Assembly: GCF_000524195.1 (NCBI RefSeq)
Contig: NW_020170422.1
Coordinates: 451,660 to 515,659, forward strand
DNA length: 64,000 nucleotides
From: Echinococcus granulosus
Taxonomy: Eukaryota > Platyhelminthes > Cestoda > Cyclophyllidea > Taeniidae
Direction of reading: 5' to 3'
Shown here: positions 36,101 to 47,800 of the stretch, piece after piece
Position numbering within the stretch: the stretch's first letter is position 1
How the letters are laid out: each line of letters begins with the position of its first letter
Made by a program: the position numbers and the translations under genes
Notes under the pieces: generated by a model
Seen by the model: the letters and a program-made list of their open reading frames with translations, nothing else
Database searches by the model: none
What the model was told of the DNA's origin: nothing

Positions 36101-38809
36101 CCGTTTCCATTGGTTCGTTTCCCTCCCTCCTCCCACTTCATTCACATGTCGTTTGCAATGCACTCATTGCTCATTTACAAGACTTCGCCCAAACACTGAA
36201 TCACACTGCATTGTTAAATCACTTGAAAGTGGAAATTTGAATGCTGTGTTTCTTTTGCATGTTGACGAGTGTTAGGCGGACTCGTACCTCCCAGGTGTTA
36301 TGGCATTTCACTGACTGCATTTGAATTTAGGTTCAACAAATAGCAAGTGGGACAACGTTGTGTGTAGCAAATCGTCGGTGTGCTGCTGCTCAGTACTGTT
36401 CATTCCAATACTGCTCATGTTTGCTGCCATCATTGCCGTTCTCCTCTTCGCGTTGACCACAATATCCAGTTAGTCGCTCACATTGCTTGCCACAACACTC
36501 GCCATTTCCTTATTCACTTAACACTGCCTACACTTGCACATGTCATCGTAAGGTACACCTTTTGTAAGTCATGAGGTATGCGAACCGACAAATGGACTAT
36601 GGATTGAGTATAGAGAGGGGAGGGGAGATGCACAATTTGAATGCGTGTATAAATGTCGAAACGCTAGTGGATGTTTCCGGATGTAGGTGAGGGATGCATG
36701 TACGTGGTGCGAGAAAGTGCTGTCAACAAATCGGATTTCGTTGTCAACAGTCTCGTGGCTGAACAATGGAAATCACTCATTGGTGATGCTGTCGGTGGAA
36801 CTGCTGATTTCCTGAACACCTCACCTCCAAGGAACATACTTCTTGCCCTGACGCGGACCTGCAACAGGGAATCAAGTGAGCATGTAGTCGGTCTCCTCTC
36901 CGCAGTGGGTTACCAGAGCTTAATCAGTGTATCCAAACTTGTCAACAGACCGGAAGTGATACAAGGCATTCAACAAGGAAGAGAGTATGCTTTATGGTCT
37001 TTTTTCTCCAAAGTCCTTGACAGCTTTCCTTGTTGACATGTAGCCACCTTTCAGGTTTAATTTAGATGGTTAGACGGAATAATGAACGAAAACTCAGAAT
37101 CACTTAGTTGAATCTGAACTATTGAATGTGGATTGTAAAATTGCCTCTTTATTCGGTTAACAATTGAGCATTCTGATTAATTTGAAGGAAACCTAAACTT
37201 CTGCTACTCTAGCTCCAATTCTTCTTCTACTTATATTATATTTTGATAATCATATCGCAGTGGCTGAAAGGGTTGTTTGGAAAAGTCGAGACATTTGTTA
37301 TAATAGTAGATGACTAAAGCTGACTTGAACACTTATTTTGATTTTTGATTTTCTAGAGCTGTTCTCAAACAAATTGGAAGTCTTAACATTTCTGGAAATC
37401 TACCTAGTGAGGCAGAGATAGAAGAAATACAAAAAAAATTAAATGAAACAATCACCAATCTCACGTTGAACGTAAGTTTGCTGTTTATCAGTCAATTGGT
37501 ATTTGATACTCTGCAATGTTGTTAGGATGTTGGTTGCATGAAGCTGACCTCCAACACATGACCTACATAAATTAGGATGAAACATTCCTTAGTGTATCAG
37601 AGAGATTTTTAGGAAATACCCTCAAAACTTTCTTCTTTGTTGTCCTCCCTTTATATTGATGTAGATGTGTGAACAACTGGTGTTGCATTTTTTTAACAAC
37701 AATTTGCATGCGATAGGATTTAAGATGTAAGTGAACCCAGTTTTATATCCACTGTTGGTGGTTGCCTAAATCGCTAATGTTATTCCCTCAAGGAGTTAAT
37801 AAATACCACAAATCCGGACTACATGAACACTTCATCATTCGAGATACTTCTTAAAAAAATGGAACAATTTGCTGCACTTAGCAACATTACAAATGCCACT
37901 TTCGAGAAGCCAAATGCAGCTCTTTCAAGGGCTATTGAGACAATGGTTGGGATCAAGTCACAAATGGCGAATACGCGTAAATCTCTCCAAACTTTGAATG
38001 CACAAAAGCCGAATATTTTGGGTCCTTTGCATGAAGCAATAAATTCTCTCAAATTATCTCGTGATGTAAGTTTGTAACATTTCACATTTGACCAATTGTT
38101 ACTGCTAATAAAAGGAACTGTTCCCTTTTACCCATCACTGCTTACTGAAAATGTTATCCTGTTACTCGGATTTTGTTTGATATTTGCTTGCAAAATAAAT
38201 ACTTGCGCCATGTTTAATAGCAAGCATATCCATCGGTTCATCCCGATGGAAGCCTTGACTGTTAGATGAATGCCACACTCCTTTGTATTTTAGACTTTCC
38301 TTTCGTCAAACTTTCTTCCGAAAAGAAAACATTTTAATTTACCCTGTATTATATTCTGACGTTTAATGACATGGTGAAATTTCATTGATGTAGTTTGAAT
38401 GGCGGCATTCTAAGGTACCTACTTGCGTATTCTCTTTATGCAAGAGCGACTTCGTCAATGCTAAATTACATTTCAGGCAGCAGAAAGTGCCAAATTGACA
38501 AAAGAAGTGGGGGTGCAGTATGACAGACTGGCTAAAAATCTGGCGGATTACATGAAAGTGGATGGAGGAAGGCGATTTGAGGGACTAACTGCCAGTCTGT
38601 TTCCCTGTGCAGAGGCGCACGCGGCGTACAGTGCGGCAATGGGAGTGACATGTGGGGAGGCGGGTGGAGTGAGTCTCCTCCTGGGTCTTTCCTACGTCCT
38701 CGCACTCAACGTCCTCTTCCTCACTTTCCTCTACTTTGCCCTCTTCAATCTCGCCTTCTTCCAGGCGCTTCAGGTTCACATGCTCAGTGACATTAGTGGA
38801 GAAGAGTGA
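33186..38809 (+). CDS. PROM: Prominin-family five-span membrane glycoprotein, gene B (complete, 869 aa)
   Basis: Nine exons: 33186-33578, 34010-34348, 35095-35361, 35659-36112, 36331-36468, 36687-36984, 37357-37471, 37793-38065, 38477-38809. They join without a break into 869 codons plus stop. Predicted layout: a hydrophobic N-terminus that may act as a signal peptide, TM1 about 99-121, CCCC at 123-126, TM2 about 153-182, ectodomain loop 1 to about 440, TM3 about 441-464, a Cys-rich cytosolic loop (CSKSSVCCCS), TM4 about 506-528, ectodomain loop 2, TM5 about 823-850, and a short tail ending SGEE. Cysteines typical of prominins are in place: a pair ending loop 1, GCMY after TM4, RTC, and PCAEAH to VTCG before TM5. 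Both loops carry many N-x-S/T sites and helix-rich sequence. Length is near that of vertebrate prominins. Gene A lies about 1 kb upstream on the same strand. Confidence 0.93.
34792..34982 (-). mobile_element. LTR-like repeat in intron 2 of gene B
   Basis: Begins TGTAGCAAGC on the plus strand and carries GAGAGTTAAACAAAC near its right end. It is antisense to the gene. Confidence 0.6.
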
Positions 38810-38986
38810 TTTAGAGGAGCAATACTGTCAAAATTAATAGCGATGAATGACAATTTTTGTAAAATTGGCTCCATTTTTGACAGTAGATAGAATATCTCTG
38901 AAATTGTCTGGATATCACACTATTCATTTACAACACTTTATGATGTTATAATTTTATGTTTTTAAAATTTTTTTTTATCATCAAGC

Positions 38987-38992
38987 ATTAAA
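38987..38992 (+). terminator. Candidate polyadenylation signal (ATTAAA) of prominin gene B
   Basis: Common variant hexamer about 180 nt after the gene B stop, within AT-rich sequence. I saw no closer AATAAA. Confidence 0.3.
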
Positions 38993-39362
38993 ATACTTTT
39001 ACGACATTAGCTTTTCTTCTATTGTAAGAATGGGAGCATAATTAGGAAATTTTCAGGCGTGAGAATTATTTTGATGCTGAATGTGTAGTATTGCCTTAAG
39101 TATCTGGGTGTGATTTATAATTTTCAGGGCATTTGAAAACTCTTTAAGAAGACCAAAAAACCTGAGTAAGAAAGTATTCTCTCTAACAACATGTGGTCGT
39201 GTTCATGCATCCCTTGTGCTATAATATTTCGTTGTGTAGTGTTTATCTTGATGGTATCGCGAAACATGTATTCTACATATGTCAAAATTAGCCTAGGAAT
39301 TTTATAAAATTCCAGTATAAAGTTTTAAACTCAAATTAAGGAGGAATTTGCGTGCCTCTTTC

Positions 39363-39366
<4 letters not shown>

Positions 39367-39394
<28 letters not shown>
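39367..39394. repeat. (AT)14 microsatellite
   Basis: Uninterrupted dinucleotide run between genes B and C. Confidence 0.95.
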
Positions 39395-39397
<3 letters not shown>

Positions 39398-39893
39398 GGG
39401 GAAAATTGTACGGCTTTCCTTTACACCCTTTAAATGAAACTAATTTCTATTGATAATGTAGCCATAACAATGAATACTTTCACAGTCGTGACATCCCCTT
39501 TCAAAATCTATATTTATTCTCTAAGAGTCCTTATAAACGATAAGAATAATTTGTAAAACTTCGAGTTTAACAGCACCACCAGTACTGAGAACAAGAAATC
39601 AAATTTAACAAAGGATAACTTATTGCTTAGAAGGTTCATATTTGCTCACCATTTTCCCACAAAAAGAATACGAAGAATACTCTTTCGAAGCAAATTGGAG
39701 CAGTTTGATCAAATTGTGCGAATTATAATTTTAGGGTTGCGAAAGTTAATTGCGTTAACGTGGTGACCCAGAGTAAATCACCATCGTAAGCAAGGAATAC
39801 AAATTTGCCACTCCATTCACAATTTTATTAACATAATCTATGATTTTGTGGGCAGGATCATTGACTTCGTAATTGTATTCAAACAGAACCCAT

Positions 39894-40840
39894 TGTAGTA
39901 ATTAAATGTTTCGTTTAACTCTCGGTTTTGGTACCAGACCACTTAAGGCCCCGCCAGTGTACATCCGCCTGGCAACTTGGCCTCCGAACTATAGCGGTAG
40001 TCCCAGTCCCTTCTGTATGCTTGAGCGTTAAGTCTACTTTTATCTTCAGAGAAACCCTGGGAGGCAGTACACTGGTGACAGTGGATACCAAAATCTACTT
40101 TAGAGGACAATTTGTTGGAAGAAGGGCACATGTCGTAGATGAGGGAATATGCGACATCCCCTAGCAGAAGGTCTGAAAGTGACATCTACCTTCGGTGACT
40201 ACCTTAGTCCTGTATTCTGCAGGAAAGCTATAAACAACTGAAGTGATAATAGTCGCGAAACATCAGAAAATGTTAATTATGGAGCTGTCCACAATACTTT
40301 TACGTAAACGCGATACTTCCTCCACTTCTCTACTAGCTAGGTGGAACTCAGGTGGTTGTGACTGGGCAACACTAAAGCAAAAAAAAATGCAAGGAGGAAT
40401 TGACACAAAACCTTATATCTATGGGACTCTGTTAAACCCTGTCCATTGTTGCATGGCTTTGTCTTCATGTCAGTATTCTTACGACCAGTGATGGACTCGC
40501 GTATAGTACGGTACAGTTCCCACACAGGAGGGAAATTCAGATCGGGTGGAATTGCCAAGAGGAGACCAAATTAATGGCTATTAAGTACCACCTCAATTTC
40601 ATAAAAATTTAATTTGACTAGTGGGTTTTTTTTCTTGTAAAATTAATTATATGGTAGTGATTGACGTGGGAGGCTAGCAAAGGGAAGTTCTGGAGACGAT
40701 GCTCAGAAGAGAGGGGCTATGTAATACGCTATTTGTTTATCTCGCTATCGTACATTTCCAATTCCTTCTGTTTGTTGTTAATATTTTGTCCAAGTATTGT
40801 GTCCTCATTCGTAGTCAGGAAAGTCTCGAGGCACTGCACA
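39894..40840 (+). mobile_element. TRIM-like LTR element with two LTRs, about 0.95 kb
   Basis: The 5' LTR is 39894 to about 40076 (TGTAGTAAT start, AGTACA end), directly followed by PBS-like CTGGTGACAGTGG. The internal part shares blocks with the element at 47835-48815, such as CTCCACTTC, GCAAGGAGGA and GAATTGCCAAGAG. A purine tract, CAGAAGAGAGGGGCTA, ends at 40717, and the 3' LTR (TGTAATACGC, internally deleted) follows to about 40840. It lies between genes B and C. No retroviral-type proteins are encoded. Confidence 0.7.
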
Positions 40841-42868
40841 ACCGTTTTAAAAGAATCCGTCCTACCAATTAAATCAACTTTGAAATAGGCAATGTGAGAA
40901 TTGAAAAATTTAAGTTTTTCTAGAGACTACATATTATTCGTGTGATTATCAAAACCTTATATGTACCTTCAGACAGCAAACTTAGGGATTCATCCAATAT
41001 CTCTTTTAAACATTTACTCAAATTTAAAAAAAGGTGAATATTCGTGGTTCATGTTTAACCCTATCGAACATTAAATTAATTAAAGTGTGTTTTTGTAGAT
41101 TTGTAAATATCACTTTTCCTTTGTCTTCTATCGGTTTATCCATTGAATAGAATTGAAACACTGCCCTGGCCTGGAATACACAATCCAGTTGTGTAACGGA
41201 ATCATTAACACTTCTTGATTTTCTCCCACAAGCCAAAAACGTACATTCCTCACTAATGCCTTCGTTGGGATAAAACCTTTGTTTGCATTTGGTTTGTATG
41301 CACAACCCTCTACTGAAATATCAAAGGTTGGAGAAAAGCACTTAAAAAGTAATAAATGATTAGGCGATGGGTTTTAAAATATGGCTGAAAACATAAAAAC
41401 GAAACTTTACCAATAATTTTTAAATACCTGCATGTCACATCAGACATGTTTGTTTTAAGGAACATAGGAAAGATTTGAGTTAATTGGGGTCGAATTCCAA
41501 ATATTAACGGTTAGTTCGATTTGCAGTAATGGGAAACACTTAATTCAAATGAAGATTACTGTGAGAACGTTTGAGTGTTCATGTGCTAATCACTGCTAAT
41601 GTGATAATGCCTTTACTGTAGCTAGCCTTCGTGTTTCTGACAAAACACGCTCGAAAAAACTTTAACTAATGACCTTGACACACAGAAAATTGCATTCACT
41701 GTAAACCGACTGATAAACCCAAGTAAAAACCTTGTCAGTCTCATAACACAAGGACAATCTACTCATCAACTGGGCATCCACCGCATCTGTCAGACTGCTT
41801 TTACAATGCTTTTATAAGCCTGCTGTCAATTAATGAGAGATTTGTTAGCTGCTTTGATCCGAGTTTCGCTTTTGTTTTTCACGGAATGGTGAATGCCTTG
41901 CGAATGGCAAAAGAGGAGTCTTAATTGCAAATCATCTGCATTGCAGCGTTGATGCTCGCGGCAGCTCTGGAACATTTTGTCAGATTCCGTATCCTTCTCA
42001 ACGTGTGATCTAGCATCTCTCAAGAAAAATCCTCAGCATGCTGCTGCCTGTCATGCACCTACTCTCTCTGCCATCTCTTCACTCAATGGATACTTCTCTC
42101 AGACTGATATGGGTCCTTTTCTTATAATTACTTTACAAAATTGTAAAGTTTAGTGTCTCTAGCATTAGGCTTTTTGGTAAATCTTCTAATCTGTATCCTA
42201 CTCACTTTTCCATCAGATCATGTGCAATGTGAATTTTCGCAGTGAGTCGCATCGCATGGAAACTAGGCAACATGTGATATTGTTCTCCAAAGAGAGCGTA
42301 TTTTGCCCACATTTGCTTCCCACCAACACAATTTGGATTTGAAGATATCGTAAATGTGATTTTTTATTTTTCAATGTAGGCAATCAGAACTAAGAAATAA
42401 AAATTTACGGATGGGAATATTGTGCATTTCCCGTGGTCCCAATTACGGCTTCTCAGTGCGATATCATCGTACGTAAAGTAGTGTTAGTCTTAGGTGGCCT
42501 CATGACTATAATTCGATATGGATTAAATGACAACTGCCAATGTGACAAGCACCATAACGAAGAGGTAGATTGTGTCCTACAAACTTTCGGTAATTCACTA
42601 ATCATGCAGTCAACCAATGTTTGCTATTTTGACAGCACCTTCTGTCCCAAAAAACCCTTTTTATTATAAACACCTGATAGACTTGGATCCACCACAATTT
42701 CCCTTCATATCTGACGCTACGCTAACGCTGTACTTGTGCGGAAAGAACTGATAATATTTTTGCTCTAGACATAAAATACGATCAAATTTTTATTTGAATA
42801 CCAAGACCCTATTTCTTCGTTTATTATATCTTTTCTTACTGAAGTTTAGACTTAATTATACAAGACCC

Positions 42869-43075
42869 TTAGTGTCTTCCTAGTTGAGAGTAATTGTGGG
42901 CGCTGAGCACACGCTGGTTGTCAGTCATGCGATAATTCAGTGACGCAATTCCAGTATTCCCATTAATGCTACCAACTCCACAACTACCTTCTCCAAGATT
43001 AATATGTCTTCGTAAAAAATCCGTTAATGTATATTCGTGAGGCAATATTATGAAAATCAGCCCACCTTGAAACAC
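42869..43075 (-). CDS. Unassigned coding-like frame, possible terminal exon
   Basis: A 68-codon frame with balanced codon use and a stop at 42869. An acceptor-like TGTGTTTCAAG falls near 43068, after which the frame reads GLIFIILPHEYTL and later GEGSCGVGSING. It is about 1.8 kb beyond the end of gene C on the same strand, so it could be an alternative C-terminal exon, an exon of another gene, or chance. No family was recognised. Confidence 0.2.
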   Translation of the reverse strand: MFQGGLIFIILPHEYTLTDFLRRHINLGEGSCGVGSINGNTGIASLNYRMTDNQRVLSAHNYSQLGRH

Positions 43076-43545
43076 ACAACATATGGTGCCATTTTAATGA
43101 GTACGTTGCACCCAGCAACGGCAATAAAAGGTCAGCAACTGTGGCTTGAGAAATAGCGTTTTTTGTTCCTCATTTGCCGAATTTTTAAAAGTTCTTAAAT
43201 CTGAAGTGCTCGATTAGGAGATAGTGACCATCCTAGGACTCAGCACTTCACATGATGGACGATAACATAGGTGCCGTGATCTGGTTGGGCATATGGCGCC
43301 GACATTAGACTATGACATCGAAGACTTAGGTAAGGATCTAGATAGTATATGAGCTCAGCTAACTAAATACCGATTTACGACGAAGCTGTGATTGTATCGT
43401 GAAAGTGTGGCGAAACAAATTTTATAAGCGAAGTTTTATTTTCAGGAAATGAAGGGATCTACCTACTAAAAGTATTGCGTCAGTGCCCAAAAGGAGTATA
43501 AATCGTTTGCATTTTATTGCGCATTTAGCAGCGAATCCACGCAAA

Positions 43546-43738
43546 AATGGCTTCTCAAGGCTTTTCCAAAGGTGAAAGAAGGCAATACTAGGAATGAATG
43601 CATATTGCCGACCTACTGTAGGGCTTGGAGGCTACTGGCACGGACTGAAGGCCAGGTCGCCAGGAGGAGGCACAGTGACGAAGACCCTAAGTGGTCCATT
43701 ACAAATACCGAAAAATAATTAAAGAAATAAAGCATCAC
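43546..43738 (-). mobile_element. Solo LTR-like repeat
   Basis: Carries GGTGAAAGAAGGCAATAC, GGCTACTGGCACGG and the AGGCCAGGTCGCCAGG block; the tail is diverged. Confidence 0.55.
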
Positions 43739-44843
43739 ATAAATAACAAAGACTTATTATCTGTCAATATATCTTAAATTCACTTAACCGTTTTCTTTAG
43801 ATGTCCTGACATTCGTCGAAGTGGGATAGTGCTGTTAAGAAAACATTCAGTTTTAGAGGATTTGACCAAATAATGAAAAAAAATTCGATAAAACTTGGCC
43901 CAACTACTTTCATCTCACTATATTGTGTAAAGTAATGGCCTACCTAATGAGATTATATTTGGTTTGTTAATGGCAAGGGTATACTGCAATCGGGAATTCC
44001 ACCATGTCGCCATTAATGTGCAAATGTTTGTTTTTTGCCTTAGTGAATGCTCCCTTGTTGCCGATTTTTGATTTTCTCCTCTCGTGAGAACACTTTGTTA
44101 CCTTGCCTTGATCCCTTCTTATTTTCTACTTCTCAATGCAATTACTTTTATCAAATCTTTGTAAATATAACACGCGAAGAAAGATTGTTTAACCTACGCT
44201 TACTCCTCATTTTCTGCACCAAATTATGATACATCTGTGGTCTTCCCTTATGCATTTATGCAATCACTTAACAGGAGTACCAGTACTGACGAAAACATAT
44301 GGTCCAACCTTAGAATGCATGTTAAGCCCAGGTGGCGTTTATTCTATACGTCATTTTCGCAACCAAATACGACCAACGGCACATGCATTTTAATCGCCTC
44401 CCGTCTCTCACCTGATGACAAATGGATTTGAACTCATTCAAGGAAGTCCTCATGCTGTGCCTGCACCAACAACATAAATACCGAGCTCATTGTCGTGCCG
44501 CCGCTACTGGATAATTGATAGCCGTATATTTAATTCGGCCACGTCAAGCACGAGTTGGAAACAGAAAGCGATTCCCTTAATCAAAGTCCACCTATAAAGG
44601 CATCTTTGCAGTACAGACGCAGATGTTGTACTAGTTGAAATGTCTAAAATGAAACAATTGCCTAGTTGTCTTTGGTAAAAATATGTAATTTCTAAAATTC
44701 AGACCAAAGTTCAATTGTACTTATTTTACGGACAAAAGGAACATTTTTAGCATTGTATCATGAATGGCAACATAGAGTCATAACAAATGCGAGGTTACAT
44801 TAAAAACAAATAAATGCAAATGGCGTGATTATTCGTGCATATT

Positions 44844-47800
44844 TTAAGGTAATTTCTCATCTTTGCAGCTGCTGGAGGTGGTTGATTTCTCTCCATCGTC
44901 CCCGCCAGCGCTGGCAGCTTCACCGACAGGAAAATGAACTTGGAGAGTGTGGAAGTTGGCAAGGTTTAATAGGCCAAGGTAGAGTAGGACTAGAAAGACA
45001 ACGTTGAGGGCAAGCACGTAGACGAGGCCGAGAAGATGCTTCACAACCCCAGACTCGCCACAAGTCACTTCCATCGCCACGGTGTATGCTGCATGGGCTT
45101 CGCTGCAGGGCAGCAGCTTCTGTGTCAGCCGCGCAAAGACCCGATCGCCATCAACTTTCATGAATTCTTTTAAACCCACCACAGCAGCATCGTACTGCTT
45201 TTCTACCTCTGCCATTAGTGTGGATTCGTTTTTGCCAACCTGGTATGTGAAATCAAGAATAACGTAGGTGCAACTTATGAGACTTCACTTGCATTGGGGT
45301 GCCCTGTCTATCTTCAGCCTTATTCAAACATCCGGTTCAACCAACAATGAAGATGCCAGTTTAAATATTGTTGCTAAATCTTTAAACTCACTTTAAGAAA
45401 GTCTATAAAAGCTGTGAAGACGGTGTCAAAAGAAGTGATTACTCCGTCTGTTCTTCCGTTTATGTTAAGAATAGATTGCAGGGTCTCATTTGCGTACAAT
45501 TTGAATGCATCCATTTTTTCGACCACTTCAATCAACGAATTTATTCCAACGTTGAATTCATCCCTATCTAAAATTGCATCGCTCTCAATGAAGACTATTA
45601 ACGCAGCCATAAATTTAGCGACCTCTGCAGTGTTGATCATCGTTGGGTCCAGTAAATTGAGGATTGACTGCAATGCAAAATATAAATCGCATTTGCTTTA
45701 ATGGACAAGTTTAAAAATACATTGAGAGATAAAAGGAATTGAAACGACTTATCAATAGATTAAATAAATAACAGTGAAGTTTGTAAAAGGGAAGTTTTGA
45801 ATATACGAAAGTGTCAATCGTCGAATCTGTCTACAGTATAATCATGGTAAATGTTTGTAAAAAGCATTTCTATAGAATTATGCGAAATAATTTGCCAAGC
45901 TGCATTAAAATGCTTAGTAAAAATACGTGTACTACATTTAAATCCAGGGCCTTCATGGTATCATTTAGTTCCTCCTTCGCATGGGCCAACTGAGACACAT
46001 CAGGTAGTGTTCCAGGAATATTTATTCTTTGAAGTTCTTGAAGTACAATCCTAAAACAGATGGAAGGTGGTTTTACTTACAAGAATGGTAGCGAAAGGAC
46101 TTATTGCAACTGATTTTCTACTAAATGACATAAAAATTTTCCGATTATCTCAACTACTTCCAGTTCAGTGGGAATTGCTTACTCTTTTCCCTTTGCAAAG
46201 CCTTGAGTCACTGCTGAGCTACTTACAACTTGCGAAGTATTAACCATATTCGAGTAGCCAAGAGCAGAAAGAAGCCCAACTTTATGACGACTCGCCTTGG
46301 TGTTGCAGGTCTTTGCCAGTGAGAAAAGCGGGTTCTTCGGTGAAGCCGTGAACACGAAATCGCCCACTTCACTGATAGCACTGTGGATAAGCAAGTTCCA
46401 GTGTTGTGCCACGTAGCCGTTCAAAATGAAATCCGTTTTATTTATAGCACTTTCTCGGACTAGGTATAAGCATCCTTTACCTATATTATGGAATATTAGC
46501 GGCAGGCTTTAACATCACCGTGGTTCACTGCATACTTCAGTGTCTCTTTAGAAGGATAAATTACAACAACAAATTTTGGCTAGCTATTACTATTATCTTG
46601 ATTGGGAATAAGAGCGATAAAGTAGCTCACAAAAAAGGTTTTGATTTCCTAATGAATGTTCTATTTAGTCTTGACCAAAGTTGTACCTTAACACGGCATA
46701 TTTAGGACGAATTCCGGAATTAACGGTTCAGTGAACTCTAACTTCAGTGATCTTTAACAAACTTGGCCGAAAAGCTAGACAGCCGATTTTGTAGAAATAG
46801 TGGTCTTGTTAATATAAATATCTTGCCATTATAGTAGAGGGATTAGGGCTAAAGTGTTGGTTAAACCCGGACCACACTTAGTAATTTGTAAACTTTTCTT
46901 CTTATCTTTTTTGCTTATTCTGGGCGTCTAGTATGCGCAATCATGGTTTTGTTTACAAAAACCGACTCAATTCCATTCTGTAAGTCATTAACACTACATC
47001 AGAAACAAAAGGGAACATACCCGACGCAACGGTTATTGCAAATAACGAAATAGCAATGACGGTGGAGAAGGCGAAAAATATCAGGAGGAGTAAAGTTGAA
47101 CAGCAACAAATGGCGCATCTGCCACACACGATTTTATCCCGTTTAACAGTTTTGAGGCCTAAATGGGACTGCGCAACTTATTTTATTCAGCTTTTAGGAA
47201 TATAAACCTTATTTGTGGCCCAAATTTTAGGCAATGTTAAATAGATGCATAAATGCAAACCTTAGAAACAAATAAGGTGTTGGAAAGTGAAGTGCAATGA
47301 GCTCTTGCCCAATTTACCAGAATCGAATGAAAGGCCACTACGAGTTACGTGGTAAATCACACAAATGGTAACGATTGTCGCGAAAAGTATGATGATAGTG
47401 AGACATCCACCAACACAGTACAATGTAGTTTTTATAGGTCCGATAGCCTTTCCAAGATGCCGTTCAAACGAATCAACGATAAGATTGAACTGATGTACAA
47501 AGTCATCGGCTTGCAGACTAACATCCATCCAAAAGTTATCAATGGAACTAAAGATTTGGTCAAAGTCCATTTCTGCTTCTATTAAGAGAAGAATGTCATT
47601 TGTCTTATTGTGAATGATGTCAACAAGAGAATTGACCTGATTTAGTTGATTGTGAAGTTGTAGGAGGGTGTCGTTCAAGGTTCGCATAACTTGCTCCATG
47701 GTCTTCGTATCAAGTGACGTATAGTTCATTGAAAAAAACGAAATTTCCGTTGCGTTCTACCAAATTAAACAAACAAGGGTCGAGGAACAAAACTGCAAAA

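Larger units (their letters stand above)
40841..44843. other. Spacer between genes B and C
   Basis: AT-rich. Holds one solo LTR-like copy and the unassigned minus-strand frame at 42869-43075. 3' UTR sequence of gene C should lie near 44.3-44.8 kb. Confidence 0.5.
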
